Assembly: GCA_028687035.1 (NCBI GenBank)
Contig: JAQUAX010000005.1
Location: 124,001-188,000 of the forward strand
Length of the DNA stretch: 64,000 bases
Direction of reading: 5' to 3'
Origin: Dechloromonas sp.
Lineage (GTDB): Bacteria; Pseudomonadota; Gammaproteobacteria; Burkholderiales; Rhodocyclaceae
Shown here: positions 1 to 8,057 of the stretch, in pieces
How positions within the stretch are numbered: the first letter of the stretch is position 1
Layout of the letters: the number at the start of each line of letters is the position of its first letter
Notes under the pieces: model-generated
Told to the model about the DNA's origin: nothing
The model's database searches: none
What the model saw: the letters and a program-made list of their open reading frames with translations, nothing else
Position numbers and translations under genes: made by a program

Positions 1-377
1 AGCCAGCTGGCGTCGTGGAAGGAGCACAGATAGGCGTCCTGCGTCCGGGCGCAGGTCAGGTCCTTGCCGAACACGCGTTGCGGGTGCTTGTGGCGGAAGG
101 TCATCGCGTCGGTGCGCGTGGCGAACAGCAGCAGCGCGTGCAGGCGGCTCGGGAAATGGTTGTAGCGGCGCTGGCGGAAATACTCGAGGTGGTATTCGGC
201 GAAGTAGTTCTGCACCGAGAGCAGCTGGTCGCCGGCCCCCGGCTCGCCGCCCTGCGGCGCCGCCAGCGTCGCGCCGAAGGGGCTGCCCTTCAGGATGTCC
301 CAGCCCGGCAGCTCGCAGTCCGGCTCCAGCCAGCAGAAGAGTTCCAGCGTAGCGGTGTCCTTGATCAGGTTGTCCAT
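1..377 (-). CDS. Partial hypothetical protein (C-terminus outside the window)
   Basis: An open leftward frame starts at ATG 377 and runs off the window edge, giving about 125 residues with no stop. The N-terminus reads MDNLIKDTATLELFCWLEPD. The rest is rich in aromatic residues and Arg/His (for example FRQRRYNHFPSRLHALLLF), as in a compact cytosolic enzyme or binding domain. There is no signal peptide or membrane segment. I do not recognise the family. Codon use is GC-rich like its neighbours, and the opposite-strand frame over the same DNA gives an unconvincing Arg/Ala-rich product. Confidence 0.6.
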   Translation of the reverse strand, partial: MDNLIKDTATLELFCWLEPDCELPGWDILKGSPFGATLAAPQGGEPGAGDQLLSVQNYFAEYHLEYFRQRRYNHFPSRLHALLLFATRTDAMTFRHKHPQRVFGKDLTCARTQDAYLCSFHDASW

Positions 378-430
378 GGGCCGACGGGAAGGGCGAATGC
401 CATCATTCTCGCCGATCGGGCCGTCGCCGG

Positions 431-479
431 CCACTCCGCTTTCAGGTGACGGGGGGGTGGCATTTTTTTTACGGAGTGG
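431..479. repeat. Spaced inverted repeat CCACTCCG/CGGAGTGG
   Basis: CCACTCCG at 431-438 is perfectly inverted at 472-479 with 33 bases between, including a G7 run and a T8 run. It lies upstream of the leftward partial gene and just before the possible structured RNA. It could be a hairpin or a pair of binding sites. Confidence 0.3.
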
Positions 480-690
480 TAATCTGGAGTCGTGGCGGAG
501 CGAGCAGCAAGCCCGCCGCGAAGTGGCAGTACCGCTGCGTAGCAGGAGACTCTATGGCAGGTCATTCAGGAAGGTGTTCTTGAGATTACCGTGTAGTACT
601 CCATGACGGCGAAATGCCGTATGCCTCGGCCGAGAGCCGGGGTCGCAGTAAACGAAGCCCATGCCTGAAACGCATGGGCTTCACGCTTTT
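478..690 (+). ncRNA. Possible structured leader or small RNA ahead of the RidA-like gene
   Basis: This gene-free stretch contains consecutive helices. GGTAATCT (478-485) pairs with AGATTACC (583-590). Inside lies GGCGG/CCGCC (494-498/513-517). Downstream are ACGGC-GAAAT-GCCGT (606-620), CTCGGC/GCCGGG (625-630/636-641, one G-U pair) and a 10-bp hairpin at 655-681. The RidA-like start codon is 22 bases after the last helix. This could be a riboswitch-type leader or a separate small RNA. I do not recognise a known class, and the pairing was found by eye without covariation. Confidence 0.35.
655..690 (+). terminator. Terminator-like hairpin before the RidA-like gene
   Basis: AAGCCCATGC (655-664) and GCATGGGCTT (672-681) form a perfect 10-bp stem with a 7-base loop, followed by TCACGCTTTT. 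The T-tract is weak and delayed. It ends 22 bases before the downstream ATG, so it could be an attenuator for that gene or the end of the possible RNA. Confidence 0.45.
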
Positions 691-703
691 GGGGAGAAGA
701 AAA

Positions 704-1054
704 ATGCAGATCCAGCGTCACGGCACGTCCCGCCGCTATTCCGACAGCGTCGTCTACAACGGCACCGTCCATCTGGTCGAAGTGCCGTCCAACCCGGGCG
801 CCGCGATCGCCGAGCAGACGGCGGACCTGCTCGCCGCGGTCGAGCGCCTGCTGGCGCAGGCCGGCAGCGACAAGGGGCGGCTGCTGATGGTTACCGTCTA
901 CCTGGCCGACATGGCCGACTACGACGGCATGAACGCGGTCTGGGACGCCTGGCTGCCGGAAGGGGCTGCGCCGGTACGCTGCTGTGTCGAGGCGCGTCTG
1001 GCCAACCCGGGCTGGCGCGTCGAGATGGCCGTCACCGCGGCCGTTCGGGGCTGA
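704..1054 (+). CDS. RidA-like (YjgF/YER057c/UK114) family protein
   Basis: A 116-residue protein of the usual RidA length. RidA-type proteins hydrolyse reactive enamines and imines formed by PLP enzymes. The C-terminal stretch APVRCCVEARL matches the family region containing the conserved substrate-binding Arg, and the final VEMAVTA strand carries the usual Glu. The ATG at 704 follows GGGGAGAAGA; a frame upstream continues through the leader hairpin and is less plausible. The N-terminus MQIQRHG resembles a RidA subgroup distinct from E. coli RidA, so substrate range is not assigned. The 3' end overlaps the convergent YkgJ-like gene by 23 bases. Confidence 0.85.
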   Translation: MQIQRHGTSRRYSDSVVYNGTVHLVEVPSNPGAAIAEQTADLLAAVERLLAQAGSDKGRLLMVTVYLADMADYDGMNAVWDAWLPEGAAPVRCCVEARLANPGWRVEMAVTAAVRG

Positions 1055-1361
1055 TTTCGGCGGCGCAGTCGCAGCCGCTGCCGGCCGAGATCCAGCGGGC
1101 CAGCAGCCGGCGGGCGGCGCTTTCGGCGACGCGCGGCAGCGCGCCGACGTAATGCGCCGGGCGCAGCAGCAGCCCGCAGCGGTAGCGGCTTTCCGCGGCC
1201 GACCATTCGAGCGCCGGGCAGGGGCCGGCGATGCGCAGGAAGCGCAGCCGCGCCACCGGGCAGGTTTCCAGCGCGCAGCAGACGCCGCAGCCGTTGCAGG
1301 TACCGCCTTCGGCCGGCTTGGCCGGCGCCGCGCGGTGCAGGTGGATGACCTCGCGGTGCAC
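1032..1361 (-). CDS. YkgJ-like cysteine cluster protein
   Basis: A 109-residue protein with a GTCNGCGVCCALETCPVARL cluster near residue 20 and further cysteines downstream. That is the CxxCGxCC pattern of the YkgJ zinc/iron-chelating family, sometimes annotated as Fe-S oxidoreductase; the biochemical role is unknown. It probably starts at GTG 1361, one base after the upstream M23 peptidase stop, so it would be the last gene of the leftward run. Its 3' end overlaps the convergent RidA-like gene. Confidence 0.75.
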   Translation of the reverse strand: MHREVIHLHRAAPAKPAEGGTCNGCGVCCALETCPVARLRFLRIAGPCPALEWSAAESRYRCGLLLRPAHYVGALPRVAESAARRLLARWISAGSGCDCAAEISPERPR

Positions 1362-1362
1362 G

Positions 1363-2169
1363 TCAGCGCGGGGCGAGAAACAGTTCGGGATCGACCGGCG
1401 TGTTGTTGAGGATCACCGCCCAGTGCAGGTGCGGCCCGGTGACACGGCCACTGGCGCCGACCGCGCCGACGATTTCCCCCTTGGCGACGCGTTGACCGCG
1501 GCGCACGTCGATGCGCGACAGGTGCATGCAGGCGGTGATCAGCCCCTGGCCGTGGTCGATGAAAACGGTATTGCCGTTGAAGAAGTAGTCGCCGGTGTCG
1601 GCGACGATGCCGGCGGCCGGCGCGCGGACCGGCGTCCCGCTGCCGGCGGCGACGTCGAGCCCGGCGTGCGGGTTGCGCGGCTGGCCGTTGAACAGGCGCT
1701 TCAGCCCGAAGCGCGACGACAGCGGGCCGCTCGCCGGCAGCGCCAGCGCGGTATCCGGGACGAGGTCAGAGTAGCGGCGCTTCACCGCGTCGGTGATTTC
1801 CCGTTCGCGCTCGATGCGCGCCAGATCCTCCGGGTCCGGCTCGACGTGGCGCCGATTCTTCACGCTCAGCCGCTGCTCGGGATAGTTCTTCGGCCGCACC
1901 GGTACTGCCAGGTCCTGCGCGGTCGACCCGCGCAAAACGCGGATTTCCAGTTCGCCGGGCAGGGTGTCGAGCGGAATGCCGAGCAGCGCGTGCCAGCGGC
2001 CGCGCTCGCGGACGACGGCCAGGCGCTGCTCGCCTAAGCGCGCTTCCGGCGCCGGGGCGTCGGCCGGGCCGAGATCGACGACGGCGACGCCGCCGGGCAC
2101 CGGCGCGTGGATCGGCAGCGCGGCAGCGGCCGCGGCCCAGCCAAGCAGCAGGCCGGCGAGCCTTCTCAT
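1363..2169 (-). CDS. M23 family metallopeptidase (LytM-type murein endopeptidase)
   Basis: 268 residues with an N-terminal hydrophobic signal (MRRLAGLLLGWAAAAAALP), so it is probably periplasmic. A beta-rich middle resembles the DUF4124/immunoglobulin-like spacer seen in such proteins, followed by the C-terminal M23 domain. The zinc motifs are visible as NPHAGLDVAAGSGTPV (HxxxD) and GPHLHWAV (HxH). It likely cuts cross-links in peptidoglycan. ATG 2169 overlaps the stop of the upstream thioredoxin gene (ATGA), which fixes the start over longer in-frame extensions. Confidence 0.88.
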   Translation of the reverse strand: MRRLAGLLLGWAAAAAALPIHAPVPGGVAVVDLGPADAPAPEARLGEQRLAVVRERGRWHALLGIPLDTLPGELEIRVLRGSTAQDLAVPVRPKNYPEQRLSVKNRRHVEPDPEDLARIEREREITDAVKRRYSDLVPDTALALPASGPLSSRFGLKRLFNGQPRNPHAGLDVAAGSGTPVRAPAAGIVADTGDYFFNGNTVFIDHGQGLITACMHLSRIDVRRGQRVAKGEIVGAVGASGRVTGPHLHWAVILNNTPVDPELFLAPR

Positions 2170-2708
2170 GCGCCGCGGCTCGCCCACCACAGGCGCAGGC
2201 GCAGCCCGAGTTCGCTGGTCCAGCCCAGGCTCAGCGAGCGGATGCCGCCGTCCGGGCCGATCACGACGAAGGCCGGCACGCCGCGCAAGCCGTAGCGGCG
2301 CAGGATCTCGGCTGACGGGTCGGCCAGCGTCACCGGCCAGGCGTAGCCGCGCTCGCGCATCGTCGCGGCGACCGCTGCGGGCGGACCGGACTGGATCGCG
2401 ACGGTCGCCACCGGCCAGTCGGCGGCGACGGCGCTGACGTTGCCGGCCGTGGTCTTGCAGACGCCGCACCAGTCGGCCCAGAAGTAGATCAGCGTCGCCC
2501 GGCCCGGGTGGGCGGCGCGCCAGGCGGCGAGGTCGAAGGCGCTGCCGTCCAGGCGCTGGCCGGCGAAGGCCGGCGCCGGGCCGCGCTCGGCATCGCGCAG
2601 CTGCCACAGCTGGAAGGCGAACAGCGCGGCGACGAAGATCGCCGCTTCGAGCGCCCGGCGCCGCCAGCGGGCCGCCCGGTGCTGCGTGGCAGGCGGCGTA
2701 TCGCTCAC
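2166..2708 (-). CDS. Membrane-anchored thioredoxin-like protein (TlpA/ScsD type)
   Basis: 180 residues. One N-terminal transmembrane segment (about 19-37) precedes a periplasmic thioredoxin fold with redox motif WADWCGVCK and the cis-proline GVPAFVV. The WCGVC centre and membrane anchor fit the 'protein disulfide oxidoreductase' group related to ScsD. It likely reduces or shuffles disulfides in the periplasm. It overlaps the zinc metallopeptidase stop and the M23 start by 4 bases each, so the three envelope genes look translationally coupled. The redox partner cannot be told from the sequence. Confidence 0.85.
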   Translation of the reverse strand: MSDTPPATQHRAARWRRRALEAAIFVAALFAFQLWQLRDAERGPAPAFAGQRLDGSAFDLAAWRAAHPGRATLIYFWADWCGVCKTTAGNVSAVAADWPVATVAIQSGPPAAVAATMRERGYAWPVTLADPSAEILRRYGLRGVPAFVVIGPDGGIRSLSLGWTSELGLRLRLWWASRGA

Positions 2709-3553
2709 AGGCTGTCGGTCTTGAAGGTGTTGCAGCGGTTCATGTCGCCGCTGTCGAAGCCGCGGCGGAACCAGCGCACGCGCTGCGCCGAGCTGCCGTG
2801 CGTGAAGCTCTCCGGCACGATGCGGCCCTGCGCCTGCTGCTGCAGCCGGTCGTCGCCGATCGCCGTGGCGGCGTTGAGCGCGGCTTCGAGGTCGCCCGGA
2901 TCGAGCATGCCGCGCAGGTCGTCGGCGCGCTTGCCCCAGACGCCGGCCAGGCAGTCGGCCTGCAGTTCCATGCGGACCGACAGTGCGTTGGCCTCGGCCT
3001 TGCCGGCGCGCTGCTGCGCCGCATGCACCTTGCCGGCGATGCCGAGCAGGTTCTGCACGTGGTGGCCGACCTCGTGCGCGATCACATAGGCCTGCGCGAA
3101 TTCGCCGGGGGCGTGGAAGCGTTCCTTCAGTTCGCGGTAGAAGGCGAGGTCGATATAGACCTTGCGGTCGCCCGGACAGTAGAACGGGCCCATCGCGGTC
3201 TGGCCGGTGCCGCAGGCGGTCGGCGTCGCGCCGGTGAACAGCACCAGCTTCGGCGCCTCGTACTGGCGGCCGTTTTCGCGGAAGGTGCCGGTCCAGACAT
3301 CCTCGGTCGACGCCAGGATGCGCGACACGAAGCGCGCCGAGTCGTCGCCGGCCGGCGGCTTGTGCGCGGCGACCTCGTGGCGGGCGAGCGGTGTCTGCTC
3401 GATGACGCCGAGCAGCGTCAGCGGGTTGATGCCGGTGAAGTAGCTGACGACCAGCGCCAGGATCACGCCGCCGATGCCGATGCCGCCGATCCCGGCACCG
3501 CCGCCGCGGCGGTCTTCGATGTTGTCGCTTTCGCGGAAATCGTCGAGGCGCAT
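2705..3553 (-). CDS. ypfJ: Neutral zinc metallopeptidase, YpfJ family
   Basis: 282 residues, the normal length for this family (PF04228). The start MRLDDFRESDNIEDRRG is the family's conserved N-terminus. A Gly-rich single membrane span follows (about 20-42), then the catalytic zinc motif VIAHEVGHHVQ near residue 165. The rest is probably periplasmic. The physiological substrate is unknown. It is coupled to the downstream thioredoxin gene by a 4-base overlap. Confidence 0.9.
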   Translation of the reverse strand: MRLDDFRESDNIEDRRGGGAGIGGIGIGGVILALVVSYFTGINPLTLLGVIEQTPLARHEVAAHKPPAGDDSARFVSRILASTEDVWTGTFRENGRQYEAPKLVLFTGATPTACGTGQTAMGPFYCPGDRKVYIDLAFYRELKERFHAPGEFAQAYVIAHEVGHHVQNLLGIAGKVHAAQQRAGKAEANALSVRMELQADCLAGVWGKRADDLRGMLDPGDLEAALNAATAIGDDRLQQQAQGRIVPESFTHGSSAQRVRWFRRGFDSGDMNRCNTFKTDSL

Positions 3554-3569
3554 CGTGAAGCCTCCGGGG

Positions 3570-4382
3570 TCAGCGGTAGCGGTTGATCGCGTCGCGCGTT
3601 TCCAGCGCCGCCTGGCGCGCCGCGGCCGCGTAGTTTTCGTCCTTGCCGGCGTACAGGATGGCGCGCGACGAGTTGATCATCAGCCCGGTGCCGTCGGCCG
3701 TGCGGCCGGCCTGCACGGTCGCCTCGATGTCGCCGCCCTGGGCGCCGATGCCCGGCACCAGCAGCGGCACGTCGCCGACCAGTGCGCGGACGCGGGCGAT
3801 CTCGGCCGGGAAGGTGGCGCCGACGACCAGGCCGATCTGGCCGGTGGTGTTCCATTCGCCGCCGGCCAGCCGGGCGACGCGCTCGTAGAGTTTTTCGCCG
3901 CCAACGTCGAGGAACTGCAGGTCGGAACCGCCGGGGTTCGACGTCCGGCACAGCAGGATCACGCCCTTGTCCGGGTAGGCCAGCCAGGGTTCGACGGAAT
4001 CGCGGCCCATGTAGGGGTTGACCGTCACCGCGTCGGCCTGGAAGCGTGCGAAGGCCTCGACGGCGTATTGTTCGGCGGTCGAGCCGATGTCGCCGCGCTT
4101 GGCGTCGAGGATCACCGGGATGCCCGGATGCTTTGCGTGGATGTGGGCGATCAGCGCTTCCAGCTGGTCCTCGGCACGGCGGGCGGCGAAGTAGGCGATC
4201 TGCGGCTTGAAGGCGCAGACCAGGTCGGCCGTCGCATCGACGATCGCGGTGCAGAACTCGAGGATCGCGTCGTCGCGGCCTTTCAGGTGGGCCGGGAATT
4301 TGGCCGGATCGGGATCGAGGCCGACGCAGAGCAGGGAGTTGTTTTTCTGCCAGGCGGCAGCGAGCATTTGGGTGAAGGTCAT
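3570..4382 (-). CDS. pyrF: Orotidine 5'-phosphate decarboxylase (long type)
   Basis: 270 residues. It converts OMP to UMP in the last step of de novo pyrimidine synthesis. The catalytic motif [14 protein letters not shown] is intact, and the phosphate-binding end [12 protein letters not shown] is present. Length and motif place it in the longer (type 2) PyrF subfamily rather than the 230-residue E. coli type. The chosen start [11 protein letters not shown] at 4382 overlaps the stop of the upstream DNA methyltransferase gene (ATGA); the longer in-frame extension is a methyltransferase shadow. Confidence 0.93.
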   Translation of the reverse strand: MTFTQMLAAAWQKNNSLLCVGLDPDPAKFPAHLKGRDDAILEFCTAIVDATADLVCAFKPQIAYFAARRAEDQLEALIAHIHAKHPGIPVILDAKRGDIGSTAEQYAVEAFARFQADAVTVNPYMGRDSVEPWLAYPDKGVILLCRTSNPGGSDLQFLDVGGEKLYERVARLAGGEWNTTGQIGLVVGATFPAEIARVRALVGDVPLLVPGIGAQGGDIEATVQAGRTADGTGLMINSSRAILYAGKDENYAAAARQAALETRDAINRYR

Positions 4383-5560
4383 GCGGCGTCCTTTTTCGGC
4401 AAGGGCGGGAGGAAACGGGAAAACTTGTCGGGCAGCAGGCAGGTCTGCAGGCTGCGCTGCGTGAACAGGAAGCGGCCGTCGCAGACGAAGCCGAGCTCCT
4501 GCCAGTCGACTTCCTTGTTCAGCATCAGCGTGCATTCGATCAGTTCGCGGCGGGCGATGCGCTCGTGCTTCGGAAACAGCGCCAGGATCGAACCGTCGAA
4601 GGCGTTGCAGTCGTGCAGGAAGAAGGGCTCGGGCTTGCGCGTCCGGCCATTGACGTAGATGCGCGGCTTGTTGCTGATCGGGAAGGCGCGGCCCCACTGC
4701 CACCAGTTGCTCTCGTCGAACCGGCGGACGCGGCGGGCGAGCAGCGCGGCCTTGTGCGCCTCGAGGTCCGGGTGGCGGACGCCGTACAGCATGCGCCGCG
4801 TCTCGCCGGTCTCGACCGTCTTCGAGCAGACGAACTCCATGTTGCCCTTGGGGTGGGTGTAGATCGGGTCGGCCCCGGACACCGCGCCGACCTTGACCGC
4901 GAACAGGTCGGCCAGGCGCACGCCGTAGTCGTCGCGCAGGAACATCAGCTGGCCGTCGACCTCGGTGAAGACCCGGCCGTCGGCCATCCGGCGGTCCAGG
5001 CGGCCCTTCTCGAAGCGGAAAATCGCGCAGTTCGGCGTGTGTTCGCCGAACACGCGGCGGTCGCCGGTCTCGAAGAAATGCGTGATCGTTCCCTGTTCGT
5101 ACAGCCAGGCGTTCAGCTTCTTGGCCGAGGTCAGCTTGATGAACTCGCGCGGCACGATGAAGACCAGCTCGCCGCCCGGCTTCAGGTGGCGGACGCACTT
5201 CTCGATGAAGAACAGGAACAGGTTGCTGCGCTTGTCGAACAGCGCGGATCCGAGCTTTTTCCGGGTGTCGACCGCGACGTCCTGGAAGCGCACGTAGGGC
5301 GGATTACCGACGATGGTGTCGAACTGCTCGGCGAGCGGGTAATCGAAAAAGTCGCCGACCAGCGCGCCTTCCGGCGCGACGCGCGGGTCGAGTTCGATGC
5401 CGACGCAGTCGCGGCCGGTCGCCTGCAGGTGCGCGAAGAAGGCGCCGTCACCGGCCGACGGCTCGAGCGCCCGGCCGCGGTTGACGCACAGGCCGAGCAT
5501 GAAATCGACGACCGGCGGCGGCGTGAAGACCTGGCCGAGCTGCTCGACGTTATGCGTCAT
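4379..5560 (-). CDS. Orphan N6-adenine-type DNA methyltransferase
   Basis: 393 residues. The SAM-binding motif [15 protein letters not shown] (about 31-45) is followed by the catalytic NPPY at 86-89, the order expected for N6-adenine or related amino-methyltransferases of the Eco57I/TaqI type. A C-terminal region of about 200 residues with aromatic stretches ([13 protein letters not shown]) could recognise the target. No restriction endonuclease or specificity subunit is adjacent. It sits between a small Cys-rich gene (11-base overlap) and pyrF (4-base overlap) in a housekeeping operon, so it is probably a resident regulatory or maintenance methylase, though an RNA or protein substrate is not excluded. 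Confidence 0.82.
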   Translation of the reverse strand: MTHNVEQLGQVFTPPPVVDFMLGLCVNRGRALEPSAGDGAFFAHLQATGRDCVGIELDPRVAPEGALVGDFFDYPLAEQFDTIVGNPPYVRFQDVAVDTRKKLGSALFDKRSNLFLFFIEKCVRHLKPGGELVFIVPREFIKLTSAKKLNAWLYEQGTITHFFETGDRRVFGEHTPNCAIFRFEKGRLDRRMADGRVFTEVDGQLMFLRDDYGVRLADLFAVKVGAVSGADPIYTHPKGNMEFVCSKTVETGETRRMLYGVRHPDLEAHKAALLARRVRRFDESNWWQWGRAFPISNKPRIYVNGRTRKPEPFFLHDCNAFDGSILALFPKHERIARRELIECTLMLNKEVDWQELGFVCDGRFLFTQRSLQTCLLPDKFSRFLPPLPKKDAA

Positions 5561-5753
5561 CGGCTTTCGGCGGTGTCCGGGCGGCCGCCTGCTCGCGCGC
5601 CTTCTTTTCCCAGTAGCGCTCGTTCTTGCTTTCGTCGGCGAAGCGGTAGCGGCCGGCGAGTTCGCAGCCCTTCATGCCCGGATTGCACGGCAGGTTGTTC
5701 ACCTTCGTGCAGCGGTCATCGACCTCGTGCGGACATCCCCAGCTGCCGGCCAT
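5550..5753 (-). CDS. Small Cys-rich conserved hypothetical protein
   Basis: 67 residues. Five cysteines lie in the first half (CPHEVDDRC, LPCNPGMKGC), then a charged tail ending in KADDA. The cysteine spacing suggests metal binding. ATG 5753 is one base after the glnS stop, and the 3' end overlaps the methyltransferase start by 11 bases, so it is placed like a true operon member. I do not recognise a named family. It is probably cytosolic, with no signal peptide. Confidence 0.7.
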   Translation of the reverse strand: MAGSWGCPHEVDDRCTKVNNLPCNPGMKGCELAGRYRFADESKNERYWEKKAREQAAARTPPKADDA

Positions 5754-5754
5754 G

Positions 5755-7554
5755 TCAGCCCGCCTTGCCCCAGGAGTCCTTCAGCGTCACCGCGCGGTTG
5801 AAGACGGGCGCGCCCGGCTTCGAATCCTTGCGGTCGGCGACGAAGTAGCCGTGGCGCTCGAACTGGAAGCGCTGTTCCGGCTGCGCGTCCTTCAGCGCCG
5901 GTTCGAGCTGGGCGGTGATGAGGCGCTTCGAGTCTGCATTCAGGTCGTCGAGGAAGTCGCGCTCGAGTTCCGGCGCGTCGCCTTCGCGGCGGGCGCCCGG
6001 CGCGGGCACCGTGAACAGGCGGTCGTAGAGGCGGATTTCGGCCGGGTAGGCGTGCGCCGCCGAGACCCAGTGCAGGTTGCCCTTGACCTTGACGCTGTCG
6101 GCGCCCGGCGTGCCGGACTTGGTTTCCGGCAGGTAGGTGCAGTGCACCGCGGTGACCTTGCCGTTCTCGTCCTTGTCGCAGCCGGTGCATTCGACGACGT
6201 AGCCGTAGCGCAGGCGTGCCTTGTTGCCCGGGAACAGCCGGCGGAAGCCCTTCTGCGGCACTTCCTGGAAGTCCTCGGCCTCGATCCACAGCTCGCGGCC
6301 GAAGGGCATCGTGCGCTCGCCGAGTTCCGGGTGCAGCGGGTGGTTCGGTGCGTGGCAGTCCTCGAACTGGCCCTCAGGGTAGTTGTCGATGATCAGCTTC
6401 AGCGGGTCGAGCACGGCGACGCGGCGTGGGTCGGATTCGTTCATGACCTCGCGCATCGCGTCCTCGAACAGCACGTAATCGATCAGCGAGTCGTTCTTGG
6501 TGACCCCGATGCGCTCCATGAACAGCCGGAAGCCGTCGGCCGAATAGCCGCGGCGGCGGGCACCGACCAGCGTCGGCATGCGCGGGTCGTCCCAGCCTTC
6601 GACGTGCTTTTCCTCGACCAGCTGGATCAGCTTGCGCTTGGAGAGCACGACGTAGGTCAGGTTCAGGCGCGAGAATTCGATCTGTTGCGGCAGCGGGCGC
6701 TGCAGCAGGCCGCCTTCGGCCAGACGTTCGAGCAGCCAGTCGTAGAACGGGCGCTGGTCCTCGAATTCGAGCGTGCAGATCGAGTGCGTGATGTTTTCCA
6801 GCGCGTCCTCGATCGGGTGCGCGAAGGTGTACATCGGGTAGACGCACCACTTGTCGCCGGTGTTGTGGTGGGTCGCGTGGCGGATGCGGTAGATCGCCGG
6901 GTCGCGCAGGTTGATGTTGGGCGACGCCATGTCGATCTTCGCGCGCAGGATGTGTGCACCGTCGGCGAATTCGCCGGCCTGCATGCGCTTGAAGAGGTCC
7001 AGGTTCTCTTCGACGCTGCGTGTGCGGAAGGGCGAATCCTTGCCCGGCTGCGTCAGCGTGCCGCGGTTGGCGCGCATTTCGTCGGCCGACTGGCTATCGA
7101 CGTAGGCGTGGCCGGCCGAGATCAGGTATTCGGCGAACTGGGCCATCCAGTCGAAGTAGTTGGAGGCCTGGTAGAGGTTGGTTTCGCCCTCCTTTTCCCA
7201 CGAGCAGCCGAGCCACTTCACCGAATCGATGATGGCATCGACGTATTCCTGCTCTTCCTTTTCCGGGTTGGTGTCGTCGAAACGCAGGTGGCAGCGGCCG
7301 CCGAAGGCTTCGGCCAGGCCGAAGTTCAAGAGGATCGACTTGGCGTGGCCGAAGTGCAGGTAGCCGTTCGGCTCGGGCGGGAAGCGCGTGCGGATCTTCG
7401 CCGGGTCGGGTTGGCCGGCGGCGTGGTCGGCGGCGGTGCCGGGACGGCCGGCCCAGCGGCGCTGGGCGTGCTTGCCGGCGGCGAGGTCGGCCTCGACGAT
7501 GTTCCTGATGAAATTGGCGGCGGCGGGCGTTTCGGGTTGGTTGGGGCTGCTCAC
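5755..7554 (-). CDS. glnS: Glutaminyl-tRNA synthetase
   Basis: 599 residues. A class I synthetase that charges tRNA-Gln with glutamine. The HIGH-type motif is PNGYLHFGHAKS (about 62-73) and the KMSKS-type motif is VVLSKRKLI. The body matches GlnRS throughout. The N-terminus between NFIRNIVEADLAAGKH and TRFPPEPNG carries about 20 extra residues compared with E. coli GlnRS. It is the promoter-proximal gene of the leftward run continuing into the Cys-rich protein, the methyltransferase and pyrF. Confidence 0.96.
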   Translation of the reverse strand: MSSPNQPETPAAANFIRNIVEADLAAGKHAQRRWAGRPGTAADHAAGQPDPAKIRTRFPPEPNGYLHFGHAKSILLNFGLAEAFGGRCHLRFDDTNPEKEEQEYVDAIIDSVKWLGCSWEKEGETNLYQASNYFDWMAQFAEYLISAGHAYVDSQSADEMRANRGTLTQPGKDSPFRTRSVEENLDLFKRMQAGEFADGAHILRAKIDMASPNINLRDPAIYRIRHATHHNTGDKWCVYPMYTFAHPIEDALENITHSICTLEFEDQRPFYDWLLERLAEGGLLQRPLPQQIEFSRLNLTYVVLSKRKLIQLVEEKHVEGWDDPRMPTLVGARRRGYSADGFRLFMERIGVTKNDSLIDYVLFEDAMREVMNESDPRRVAVLDPLKLIIDNYPEGQFEDCHAPNHPLHPELGERTMPFGRELWIEAEDFQEVPQKGFRRLFPGNKARLRYGYVVECTGCDKDENGKVTAVHCTYLPETKSGTPGADSVKVKGNLHWVSAAHAYPAEIRLYDRLFTVPAPGARREGDAPELERDFLDDLNADSKRLITAQLEPALKDAQPEQRFQFERHGYFVADRKDSKPGAPVFNRAVTLKDSWGKAG

Positions 7555-7622
7555 GGATAAACCTCTTTGATCAAGCGCGCTATTTTAACGGGCAAGCCCG
7601 CCGCGGCGGTAGAATTCGGCCC

Positions 7623-8030
7623 ATGTTCGCCTTCCATCACCTGTCCGCGCTGAATTTCCTCGCCGTCGGCCTCGGCGCCGCTTTCGGCGCCTGGACGCGC
7701 TGGCTGCTCGGACTGGCGCTGAACCCGCTGTTCATCGCGCTGCCGCTCGGCACGCTGGCTGCGAATCTGCTCGGCGGCTACCTGGTCGGCGTCGCGGTCG
7801 GCGTCTTTCACCTGAACACGCATTTCCCGCTGGCCTGGAAGCTGTTCGCGATCACCGGCTTCCTCGGCGGCCTGACCACCTTCTCGACCTTTTCCGCCGA
7901 AGTCGTCGAGCGTCTGCTCGCCGGCCAGCCGGCGCTGGCGATCGGGCTGGCGTCGATCCACCTGGCGGGTTCGCTGACGGCGACCTGGCTCGGGCTGCTG
8001 ACCGTCGGCGCGACGAAGATCTGGTCCTAG
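7623..8030 (+). CDS. crcB: Fluoride channel of the CrcB/Fluc family
   Basis: 135 residues with four hydrophobic segments. Family signatures are GAAFGAWTRWL near the start, NLLGGYLVG in the second helix and GFLGGLTTFSTFS in the third. The protein exports fluoride as a dual-topology dimer. The gene diverges from glnS across 68 bases. I see no fluoride riboswitch in front of it. Confidence 0.93.
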   Translation: MFAFHHLSALNFLAVGLGAAFGAWTRWLLGLALNPLFIALPLGTLAANLLGGYLVGVAVGVFHLNTHFPLAWKLFAITGFLGGLTTFSTFSAEVVERLLAGQPALAIGLASIHLAGSLTATWLGLLTVGATKIWS

Positions 8031-8057
8031 GCGGCCGGCGCGGCGGGAAATCCGGTT

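Noticed and set aside
478..690. 6S RNA, tmRNA, RNase P RNA or cobalamin riboswitch
   Set aside because: Compared by memory with the conserved cores of each; none of the hallmark segments (such as the tmRNA tag frame or RNase P GAGGAAAGTCC) is present.
4379..5560. Restriction-modification system
   Set aside because: Only the methyltransferase is present; neighbours are pyrF, a small Cys-rich gene and glnS, none resembling an endonuclease or specificity subunit.
7555..7622. Fluoride riboswitch expected before crcB
   Set aside because: The gap is only 68 bases and shows no crcB-motif pseudoknot; no regulatory RNA supported.
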